Shown here: positions 38,406 to 48,080 of the stretch, one piece after another
How the letters are laid out: each line of letters opens with the position of its first letter
How positions within the stretch are numbered: position 1 is the stretch's first letter
NCBI RefSeq assembly: GCF_024868665.1
Contig: NC_079892.1
Location: forward strand, 5,665,045 to 5,729,044
Length of the DNA: 64,000 bases
Direction: 5' to 3'
Source of the DNA: Triplophysa rosa
Lineage: Eukaryota; Chordata; Actinopteri; Cypriniformes; Nemacheilidae
The notes under the pieces: generated by a model
The model's input: only the letters and a program-made list of their open reading frames with translations
Database searches by the model: none
Told to the model about the DNA's origin: nothing
Program-made: the position numbers and the translations under genes

Positions 38406-38879
38406 TGTTCCAACAGAAAATTTGTTATTTTTCATTTAATTTTACAATTTGTAATTTAATCATTTCTAACTTTATATGATGTACACAAATCAAATAAAAC
38501 CAATTTAACTATTTTTTGTGTTCAATATAGTTTTGTGTGTTTTTGTTAGGAGATGATATAAACAAGAAACACCCTTGCAGACATTTTTCATAATAAAAAA
38601 TATTTTATTATTTTAAAGACTTCTAAGCTACATCACTATAGGTGCATCAATGTAGCTTCCTCGTTTTAAAATATTGCTTAATTTAACAGATTAATGTTAT
38701 ACTGTGTCGTATATATTTTAAATAATAATAAGGCTCAGTGCCTATAATCTGTGGTAGCAAAATATACATTTTCTTGTGCAGATTTTTCCGATAAGAGTAT
38801 AGGGCATTTGAAGCAGCTTTTTTCTGAATATTTTCCATTGTGAAATGTTTAACCGAGCTTCATTTACTGCTGAACCAGA

Positions 38880-39060
38880 CCTGACAAATAAGGAAGCAGC
38901 ATGTTTTCCTGAAGCACGTTTTCAGTAATTCAGTAAGTATTCTCACATGGGGGGAAGTGGCAGCAGACCGCACAGAAACGGAAGAGGAAAAGGAAGAGCT
39001 AAAAAATAATTCTGCATTACTTTAATACTCAGAAATGGACTAACTTGAAAACCTGTTGGA
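38880..39060 (+). pseudogene. Diverged copy of the chemokine 5 upstream region
   Basis: In order it contains TTCCTGAA..ACGTTTTCA, GGAAGAGCT, ATACTCAGAAATGGA and AACCTGTTGGA, as at 41023-41176. The LINE fragment begins just after it. Mirror copy near 48105-48285. Confidence 0.5.
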
Positions 39061-39084
39061 AGAAAATCTATACACCTGACCTGA

Positions 39085-39985
39085 TAAGTCAAGTGGAGAG
39101 TCGAGTCAAGTCCAGCTTTATTGTCATTCCGCTTCATGTGGGGAGCGGACCACCGTGCTACATAAATACGGACATACAACAGTGGAGTAAAACAAGAATA
39201 AACCTATACACAAACTATCCTCCTTATTTACTGAGAGATTTGTATGGGGTTTCACAGGGGGGAAGGTTGAATTGAGTTCAGGGCTCTCACAGCCTGGGGG
39301 AAAGCTGTTAAGCATTCTGGCGGAGTGGGCTCTGATGCTCCGGTACCGTCTTCCTGATGGCAGGAGCTGGAAGAGACGGTGGGTGGGGTCCTTCATGATA
39401 CTGTTGGCTTTGCTGGAGAATTGTGTGAGGAAAATGTCCAGGATGGAGGAGAGAGGGGCACCGATGATCTCTTCAGCTGTGTTCACTGACCTCTGGAGGG
39501 TCTTGCGGTCTGCTGAACTACAGTTCCCATACCAGACAGTGATGCAACTGCTCAGCACTCCTTTGTGATGTGCACCCCCAGGAATTTAGTGCTGCTGACT
39601 TTTTCCACAGTTGTGCTGTCGATAGTCAGTGGGGGGTGTTCAGTTGAGTTTCTCCTGAAGTCCATTATAACCTCTTTGTCTTCTCCATATTGAGGGACAG
39701 GTTGTTTGTGCCATGCCATAATGTGTGAAGAGCAGCGGGCTGAGCACACAGCCTTGTGGGGCAACTGTGCTCAGTGTGGTAGTGCTTGAGGTGTTGTGGC
39801 CAACACGTTCTGACTGAGGTCTTCCGGTTAGAAAATCCAGGATCCAATTATAGAGGGAATTGTTATGCAAACTGGAGCGGGTCGAGTGTTGGGGAGGCTG
39901 CATGGCTTTGATGTTGTGCATGACTAGCCTCTCAAAGCACCTCATCATGATTGGGGTCAGCTATGGGACGTTAATCATTCATACA
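39085..39985 (-). mobile_element. Non-LTR retrotransposon 3' fragment, frameshifted
   Basis: Minus-strand frames read the end of a reverse transcriptase (WILDFLTGRPQ..., STVAPQGCVLSPLLFT, then KEVIMDFRRN and STKFLGVHIT) and the following domain (DPTHRLFQLLPSGRRYRSIR). They run in at least three frames, so the copy is dead. The 3' end has GGAATGACAATAAAGCTGGA followed by ACTTGACTC-type repeats. It is probably a Rex1/CR1/L2-like family. The mirror copy is at 47180-48080. Confidence 0.85.
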
Positions 39986-40364
39986 GGACACAAGTGATTT
40001 CTTTGCTACCGGTATGATGGTTGTGGATTTGAGACACGTGGGGACGACTGCGTGGCTAAGTGAGATGTTGAAGATATCGGTTAGGACCTCTGTCAGCTGT
40101 TTTATTTATTTTTTAGGACTTTTATTTATTAGAATATGCAAAGCCAATTATAAAAAAAACCTGTATTTTATAAATAATATTGCTTTTCCCAGTGTTGCAT
40201 TTTACATCTATTTGGGATGGATGAAATCAACATGCATTATGGATTTGACAAAAAAGGCCACAGGTTTTTGAGAGACAACTAAATTTGTAGGATTTCTGCG
40301 AGTTAAAATACACAAACCAAAAGCAATAATACCCAACAAAAACATAAAATAATTCTTATTAGAG

Positions 40365-40688
40365 ATGCACCGATACTTAATTTCTCCACCGAAACCAATT
40401 CGACTATTCAGAGTGATGATATCTGGCGATCTGCCGTTTTTGAAGATTAAATTAATAAATTCATATTTCTTAACTTTCTGAATGTTATTAATTCATACAA
40501 CTAGTACTGAACATCAAACTGGTGATGTTTCTTAACATTTTCTATATACAGAGCACAAATTCATTGCATTTTCATGTCCTCTTTTGATTGACAGGATATG
40601 TCGGCCTAATCATTGGCTGTTTTTAAACTATCTGCCTATAGCCGATGTGTGAAAACTGTCTGGCGATATCTCGGAGCATCTCTTATTA
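40365..40688. mobile_element. hAT-like MITE
   Basis: Ends AGAGATGCACCGATA and CTCGGAGCATCTCT, with imperfect TTCTTATT-type flanks. It is related to the degraded copy at 11290. The mirror copy is at 46477-46800. Confidence 0.65.
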
Positions 40689-40751
40689 TTATATTTTATA
40701 TGCCAATTTATGAGGAATACGGATTGTCAATTTATGTGCCCATTTTAAAGT

Positions 40752-40918
40752 TGATTCTCAGTGCCGGCGGGTAACGACCACTTGCTCCCCAGGCGCTGCT
40801 CCGGGTGTATGTGTGTTCATGACTTGCAGTTCACAACTACTCAGTGGATGGGTTAAATGCAGCGGTCACCTTTCGGGTATGGATCACCATATCTGACAAA
40901 TAGGTCACTTTCACTGTT
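40752..40918 (+). mobile_element. SINE fragment, 5'-truncated
   Basis: It starts within the body of the SINE family (GTGCCGGCGGGTAACGACCA) and has an internal deletion. The mirror copy is at 46247-46413. Confidence 0.7.
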
Positions 40919-41019
40919 CTCCTGAAATAAGAACGATTTTTAAAACATTATTTTTATAGTTATCGTTATAATGTGAACAGCCGTTAAGACTAACCTGAAA
41001 AAAACCTGAAGATTCGTTC

Positions 41020-41288
41020 AAGTTTTCCTGAAAAACGTTTTCAATGGACTGGTCCCGTTCTTGCAACACTAAGCAGAATAAAACAGAAAGTGAAAAAGGA
41101 CGAGCTTAAAAGAACGTCATGCACCACTTCTGTGTGTTGATACTCAGAAATGGATTTACATGAATATCTGTTAAAGGAACATGTCTCCTGCTGTGTAAAT
41201 AAGAAGATGTTCAGATGATATTCTGCACACATCTCTTCTACAGCTTTGAGATCTTCATTTCGTCACTGTGAACACATCATCTGGAAGA
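41020..41288 (+). promoter_or_regulatory. Promoter region of CC chemokine 5
   Basis: The segment contains a TATA-like GTAAATAAG at 41195-41203, about 90 bp before the ATG. It is followed by CAGATGATATTCTGCACACA, a block also present before chemokine 4, and by the shared 5' UTR. The same region stands before the 45.9 kb gene, with TATATAA instead of TAAATAA, and a truncated third copy ends at the N at 43541. Confidence 0.5.
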
Positions 41289-41845
41289 ATGAGACATCTG
41301 ATGAAACTGCTGTTTCTGGTGATCTTCTGCTGTCTGCAGCTGACTACAAGTGGTGAGACCTCTTTTCACGCATTGCGACAAAACATTTTCCAAAGGCTAC
41401 TGAACCTATTGTATTTGTTATATCATATTTGTTGCATTTAAAAACAGTAAATGTACTTAGAAAACTGTTGACAGATCATAATACAGATTTGTGATATTTT
41501 TTAAATTGTGATATTTCAGCTCCAGTTGCCTCTGATTTGGCAAAGTCAAAGTGTTGTTCCAAGTTCAATAATGCACGGATTCCTTTGAGACGTGTGAAGT
41601 CGTACTATTGGACCAGCGATAACTGCCCCAAACGTGCCATTGTGTGAGTTTTCTAATATTAATTCATTATAAACTGTAAAGTTAACGTGAACAAGTTTTT
41701 CTAAGACTTAGTTTTTCTCTTCAGGTTTCAAACTGAAAAGGAGATCTGTGTAGACCCAGAAACCACCTGGGTGAGCCACCATATGGCTAAAGTGGACAAC
41801 AGAACAACTACAGCTACACCAAAGACTCAAACCACCACAGTCTAA
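41289..41845 (+). CDS. CC chemokine 5
   Basis: CC chemokine of 102 residues. Exons: 41289-41352 (MRHLMKLLFLVIFCCLQLTTS), 41520-41643 and 41725-41845, phases 1 and 2, GT/AG throughout. Motifs are KSKCCSKFNN, IPLRRVKSYYWTSDNCPK and KEICVDPETTWVSHHM, with the same threonine-rich tail and NRT sequon as chemokine 3. AATAAA lies at 41988-41993. Exon 1 and the upstream DNA are shared with the copy at 45.9 kb, whereas exons 2-3 are clearly diverged from it. This is a separate paralogue, oriented tail to tail with that copy. It has a complete promoter region upstream. Confidence 0.93.
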
Positions 41846-42325
41846 AAGAATCTGTTTATCTCTGCCTGTTTAATCTGTACATCTACATCTACTGTACATT
41901 TACTTCCCTCATGTTCTCGTGTTTATATGATATATGATAACATCGTATTTTTTTACAAAATATTTATGATTTGTCCAAACTCTTTCTAATAAAATTTAAA
42001 TAATGACTACATCCATGTGTGGCGAAGTTTTTCCTCTCTTTTTTTCCACAAAAAGTGTCCAACAAAGTCAGGATTGTGTTAAATTGAATTTATGTAATAT
42101 TGCAATAAACAGATTCACTGCTCTAGCAAAAAAGAAAGTTTGAATAGGAGAAAATGTAAAAACCCAAACACATGATGTAACATCGACATACAGTATAGAG
42201 AAACACAATCTTTTGTCCTGTATATTTCTCTTAAACCTTGTGTCATCATCCCAGACACTCACGTGTTTGTCAACGACATTAAAATGAGAACACAACATTA
42301 AAAACTGTTTGGCTTTGCTTCCATT

Positions 42326-42575
42326 ACACTCTTATAAATAAAGGTGCTTAAAAGGTTTTTCACAGCGATGCCATGGAAGAACCATTTTTGGTTCCACAAA
42401 GAACCTTTCAGGTTCTTTAAAGAACCATCTCTTTCTTAGCTTTTTATAAGATGAAGAACCTTTTATCGCAACAAAAAACTTTCTGTGAAACGAAAAAGTT
42501 ATTTGGATGTTAAAGGTTCTTTATGGAACCATTTAGACAAACTAGGTTCTTATATGGCATCGTGAAGCACCTTAT
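42326..42575. mobile_element. Palindromic MITE
   Basis: ACTCTTATAAATAAAGGTGC faces AAGCACCTTATACTGCTCTC. The internal GAACC/GGTTC-rich blocks are inverted copies. It lies downstream of chemokine 5 and is absent from the opposite copy. Confidence 0.6.
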
Positions 42576-43263
42576 ACTGCTCTCAGAAACATCAAACCTC
42601 TCAGAAAACTGATTTTAGATTCTCTGCTAAACTAAGGGAAATACCTGAATACTTTTAAGACTTATATGGCCTACTTAAGATAAAATCATCCATCTCTAAG
42701 TACATTTACTGTTTTTAAATGAATACATTGGTGTGTACTGTATACTCATAAAAGAAGAGGAGTCAAGCTTGTCAGAATAATTGAAAGAAGAATTGTCTCA
42801 GATTGTTACATAAAATCTCACATTACAGACAGGGTGACAATGTCACATTTACTTCTCATTGTCACATGATGATATTTATTTAAAGTAATGTCCGCACATC
42901 CCAAAAAAATTAAGCAGGTGGTCGACCAAAAAAAAACGAGTGCAAGCTTAAATACAAAACGACTCCACATTGCTATTTTTTGCTCCCCTAAAAAGTTAGT
43001 TAAAAGGTTAAGTCAACACCAGAGTTCCTTAATATACAACAGCATTCTCAGATGATCTTTTCAGGTTGTATGAAAGTGATCTTTTGCAAAAGCAAGAATC
43101 TTGAAATAGTTTGTCTTTCAGTGAATGAAAGAACATTTTTACATTTCTACAACATTAAAGAGATGTGCTCTAAAAGCCCAGACCCCACTCCCTTCTGTAA
43201 TATGCTGATAACCAGAAAATAAATTCACCTTATGAACATTTATCTGTAAAACATTCATTTTTT

Positions 43264-43540
43264 GCTGACTAAGATTTAAAAACCACTTGATGCTGCACAT
43301 TTTCCTTGAAAAACGTTTTCAATGGACTGGTCCCGTTCTTGCAACACTAAGCAGAATAAAACAGAAAGTGAAAAAGGAAGAGCTTAAAAGAAAGTCATGC
43401 ACCACTTCTGTGTGTTGATACTCAGAAATGGATTTACATGAATATCTGTTAAAGGAACATATCTCCTACTGTGTAAATAAGAAGATGTTCAGATGATATT
43501 CTGCACACATCTCTTCTCCAGCTTTGAGATCTTCATTTCA
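43264..43540 (+). pseudogene. Third copy of the chemokine promoter/5' UTR, cut off at the assembly gap
   Basis: From about 43264 to 43540 the sequence repeats 41020-41262 in direct orientation with about a dozen differences, and stops at TTCATTTC just before the N. In the intact genes the coding exon follows about 25 bp later. A further plus-strand chemokine gene probably lies in the unsequenced gap. Confidence 0.7.
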
Positions 43541-43541
43541 N
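43541..43541. other. Single N: probable contig join
   Basis: The only ambiguous base in the window. Sequence to its left ends inside a chemokine promoter. Sequence to its right starts inside an inverted 128-bp piece of the 27.3 kb region. The two sides are not continuous with each other in any other copy. Confidence 0.85.
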
Positions 43542-44489
43542 AATAAAGCATTGCATTTACTGTAAATTAAGGTAATATATACTGACACTGGTTTTCATTT
43601 AATATCATTTAAGAACTGTGACAGTAAAAGACTAATATATTAATCTATTGGCCATTTTGAGATTTCCATTACTTCTGTATTTAACCAGGGTCAAAGTTAA
43701 GACATTGTTCCTTAAATGGAAAACATGCTCTAAACCCCCGTTTCTGGTTCTCAAATCTGTCTCAGCAGTTCAAAAGAGTAGATGTTCCAAGAAAATATCT
43801 GAGAATTGCATTAAAGACAAATAGATCCAGAATAATTTAAGCATGTTGTTTCATTTCTTATGGAATGGAAGATATTCCTACAACATACGGACGGTTCTCA
43901 GTGGCAACGTAAACAAATGTGGCCCAAACTAAACCTCTGCAAAGAATCAATGACTATTGAGTAGGTTCAATTCAATTTAATATAATGTACAATAAACTAT
44001 TAATGGAAATTAATATAAATAAAATAAAACAAATTGTTTGTTATATTATAACCAAACGCAGACTGGAAGTTAACTTCGGGCAAGGCATGTGTGTCTGATG
44101 AAACCGTCTATTAAAAAATGCACTTCCGAGTGTCAAAATGGTCCAGGGTTTTTTAAATAGTTGCTTTTAAAATGGTTCTTTTCCTACTACTTTGTTTCAC
44201 TTCCCCTCAGGGTTGTTGTCTGTCTGCGTATCTCTGCCTGCCTGGTTGACAGAGGATGGACAGATAGTCTTTTACTTAATAGTCATTGTCTGTATGTTTA
44301 TTCTTACCTAAAAGTCATCTAGTAATATATTTTCAGTTTGGTAACAATGTTCTAAGTCCATTTTCATTATTTTACACAAAAACCTTAAGGAAAATGGAAT
44401 TTAATCTGAATAGACACTGTTGGCTGGAAAGTTTGTGACAGCAACATAGTATAAACTTATGTGGAGAGAGAAGAAAACGTGTCATGGAA

Positions 44490-44933
44490 TGATGTCAGAA
44501 GGTTTCAAAACCTATAGTCGCTCGAATCAAATTCAAGACTCTACTCCTGGCCTACAAGACCACCACTGATTTGGCACCCCCTTATCTTCACTCGCTAATG
44601 CAGACTTATATACCCGCCAGATCCCTACGCTCTGCAAACGAACGACGTCTTGTGGTGCCATCCCAAAAAGGTAAAAAACCTCTCTCACGTACCTTCTTGG
44701 GATCGGTTCTATATTTATGGAATGATCTGCCGATCTATCTCTTTTCTACTCTTTCAAAAAAACACACAAAAAATACTTAGCTCTGTATACTGTGGTAGGC
44801 TATATGAGACCAGTTTTCTTTTATTGCACTTATGCTTTTTGTTGTCCTTATGTTGTTCCAATTGCTTCCATTCTTTCCCTCATCTGTTAGTCGCTTTGGA
44901 TAAAAGCGTCTGCTAAATGACTAAATGTAAAAC
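44490..44933 (+). mobile_element. LINE 3' fragment, copy in the direct duplication
   Basis: Counterpart of 28263-28706 with a few substitutions (for example near 44731 and 44760). It was carried by the segmental duplication, not by a new insertion. Confidence 0.75.
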
Positions 44934-45304
44934 CATGTGCAATGTTTCTTGTGTATATTGGTGTTGCATCAATCCCATATTTAGGATTTGAATAACTGCC
45001 TCAGCATATTCAAACGTACACGTTTTTTGAAGCAGTGAATGTGTTGTACAGTATAAGCAATCTTTGGAAAAGAGACACAAGCCTTGCTTGCATTCACATT
45101 TACACGTGAAATTTAAGAGGGAAACTTCACAACACACGGACATATTTATGTTATATACATTTTAATGAAAAGAGTTTATACAAATCATAAATATTTTGTA
45201 AAAAAATACATGGTTATCATACCATATAAACATGAGAACATGGTATGAGTGAAGCATATGTACAATGTTAAATTTACACATCAAACAGAGATGAACAGAT
45301 TCTT

Positions 45305-45876
45305 TTAGACTGTGGTGGTTTGAGTCTTTGGTGTAGCTGTAGTTGTTCTGTTGTCCACTTTAGCCATATGGCGGCTCACCCAGGTGGTTTCTGGGTCTAC
45401 ACAGATCTTCCTTTTATCAGTCTGAAACCTGAAGAGATAAACATAAATAACGTCTTATTGAAAAACTCTTTCACATTAACTTTAAAGTTGAAATGAAAAA
45501 ATGACAGAACACTTACACAATGGCACGCTTGGCGCAGTTATCGCTGGTCCAATAGTACAACTTCACACGCTTCAAAGGAATCAGTACATTATTGAACTTG
45601 AAACAGCACTCTGAATTTACCATCTCAGAAGCAATTGGAGCTGAAATATCAGAATTTGTAAAATATCACAATCTGCTACGAGTTTTCAAGACAATGTTTA
45701 TGTAAAATGTTTTAGTAATTGCATACTGTTTTACACTTCCAAAAATACAACAGCAACCATTCAGTCCTTCAAAATTGCTGAAAAAAATGCAATGCGTGAA
45801 AAGAGGTCTCACCACTTGTAGTCAGCTGCAGACAGCAGAAGATCACCAGAAACAGCAGCATCATCAGATGTCTCAT
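45305..45876 (-). CDS. CC chemokine 3, second copy (intact promoter)
   Basis: Exons: 45813-45876, 45517-45640 and 45305-45428. It encodes the same 103-residue protein as the 29.1 kb gene except for M instead of T at residue 6 and R instead of H in IPLKRVKLYYW. Intron 1 is 2 bp shorter. Upstream of the ATG it carries the full promoter found before chemokine 5, with a canonical TATATAA (plus-strand bases 45963-45969), which the 29.1 kb copy lacks. It could be the other allele of that gene or a true second gene; see the inverted-repeat finding. Confidence 0.92.
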
Positions 45877-45961
45877 TCTTCCAGATGATGTGTTCACAGT
45901 GACGAAATGAAGATCTCAAAGCTGGAGAAGAGATGTGTGCAGAATATCATCTGAACATCTT

Positions 45962-45970
45962 CTTATATAC
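45962..45970 (-). promoter_or_regulatory. TATA box of the 45.9 kb chemokine gene
   Basis: On the minus strand GTATATAAG lies about 90 bp upstream of the start codon. The equivalent base in the other arm (41198) is A, giving GTAAATAAG. Confidence 0.55.
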
Positions 45971-47179
45971 ACAGCAGGAGACATGTTCCTTTAACAGATA
46001 TTCATGTAAATCCATTTCTGAGTATCAACACACAGAAGTGGTGCATGACGTTCTTTTAAGCTCGTCCTTTTTCACTTTCTGTTTTATTCTGCTTAGTGTT
46101 GCAAGAACGGGACCAGTCCATTGAAAACGTTTTTCAGGAAAACTTGAACGAATCTTCAGGTTTTTTTCAGGTTAGTCTTAACGGCTGTTCACATTATAAC
46201 GATAACTATAAAAATAATGTTTTAAAAATCGTTCTTATTTCAGGAGAACAGTGAAAGTGACCTATTTGTCAGATATGGTGATCCATACCCGAAAGGTGAC
46301 CGCTGCATTTAACCCATCCACTGAGTAGTTGTGAACTGCAAGTCATGAACACACATACACCCGGAGCAGCGCCTGGGGAGCAAGTGGTCGTTACCCGCCG
46401 GCACTGAGAATCAACTTTAAAATGGGCACATAAATTGACAATCCGTATTCCTCATAAATTGGCATATAAAATATAATAATAAGAGATGCTCCGAGATATC
46501 GCCAGACAGTTTTCACACATCGGCTATAGGCAGATAGTTTAAAAACAGCCAATGATTAGGCCGACATATCCTGTCAATCAAAAGAGGACATGAAAATGCA
46601 ATGAATTTGTGCTCTGTATATAGAAAATGTTAAGAAACATCACCAGTTTGATGTTCAGTACTAGTTGTATGAATTAATAACATTCAGAAAGTTAAGAAAT
46701 ATGAATTTATTAATTTAATCTTCAAAAACGGCAGATCGCCAGATATCATCACTCTGAATAGTCGAATTGGTTTCGGTGGAGAAATTAAGTATCGGTGCAT
46801 CTCTAATAAGAATTATTTTATGTTTTTGTTGGGTATTATTGCTTTTGGTTTGTGTATTTTAACTCGCAGAAATCCTACAAATTTAGTTGTCTCTCAAAAA
46901 CCTGTGGCCTTTTTTGTCAAATCCATAATGCATGTTGATTTCATCCATCCCAAATAGATGTAAAATGCAACACTGGGAAAAGCAATATTATTTATAAAAT
47001 ACAGGTTTTTTTTATAATTGGCTTTGCATATTCTAATAAATAAAAGTCCTAAAAAATAAATAAAACAGCTGACAGAGGTCCTAACCGATATCTTCAACAT
47101 CTCACTTAGCCACGCAGTCGTCCCCACGTGTCTCAAATCCACAACCATCATACCGGTAGCAAAGAAATCACTTGTGTCC

Positions 47180-48080
47180 TGTATGAATGATTAACGTCCC
47201 ATAGCTGACCCCAATCATGATGAGGTGCTTTGAGAGGCTAGTCATGCACAACATCAAAGCCATGCAGCCTCCCCAACACTCGACCCGCTCCAGTTTGCAT
47301 AACAATTCCCTCTATAATTGGATCCTGGATTTTCTAACCGGAAGACCTCAGTCAGAACGTGTTGGCCACAACACCTCAAGCACTACCACACTGAGCACAG
47401 TTGCCCCACAAGGCTGTGTGCTCAGCCCGCTGCTCTTCACACATTATGGCATGGCACAAACAACCTGTCCCTCAATATGGAGAAGACAAAGAGGTTATAA
47501 TGGACTTCAGGAGAAACTCAACTGAACACCCCCCACTGACTATCGACAGCACAACTGTGGAAAAAGTCAGCAGCACTAAATTCCTGGGGGTGCACATCAC
47601 AAAGGAGTGCTGAGCAGTTGCATCACTGTCTGGTATGGGAACTGTAGTTCAGCAGACCGCAAGACCCTCCAGAGGTCAGTGAACACAGCTGAAGAGATCA
47701 TCGGTGCCCCTCTCTCCTCCATCCTGGACATTTTCCTCACACAATTCTCCAGCAAAGCCAACAGTATCATGAAGGACCCCACCCACCGTCTCTTCCAGCT
47801 CCTGCCATCAGGAAGACGGTACCGGAGCATCAGAGCCCACTCCGCCAGAATGCTTAACAGCTTTCCCCCAGGCTGTGAGAGCCCTGAACTCAATTCAACC
47901 TTCCCCCCTGTGAAACCCCATACAAATCTCTCAGTAAATAAGGAGGATAGTTTGTGTATAGGTTTATTCTTGTTTTACTCCACTGTTGTATGTCCGTATT
48001 TATGTAGCACGGTGGTCCGCTCCCCACATGAAGCGGAATGACAATAAAGCTGGACTTGACTCGACTCTCCACTTGACTTA
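47180..48080 (+). mobile_element. Non-LTR retrotransposon fragment, mirror copy
   Basis: Reverse complement of 39085-39985, with the same frameshifts and the same predicted peptides. The breaks therefore predate the duplication, or the two arms are one sequence. Confidence 0.85.

Larger units (their letters stand above)
29678..41376 (+). repeat. Left arm of an 11.7-kb inverted repeat
   Basis: It pairs with 45789-57487 in reverse complement. Paired positions sum to 87165 at all landmarks checked across the arm (SINE, LINE, two hAT elements, chemokine 4), so no net insertion or deletion is present. The outer boundary lies in the 5' UTR of chemokine 3; the inner one lies in intron 1 of chemokine 5. 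Confidence 0.93.
43670..45902 (+). repeat. Direct duplication, right copy
   Basis: Partner of 27449-29677. Differences include a 2-bp deletion in chemokine intron 1, a 5-bp insertion near 43983, and a few substitutions, clearly more than between the inverted arms. Confidence 0.9.

Noticed and set aside
39124..39948. Functional reverse transcriptase gene
   Set aside because: The reverse-transcriptase-like peptides fall in three frames with gaps; only the 3' third of an element is present.
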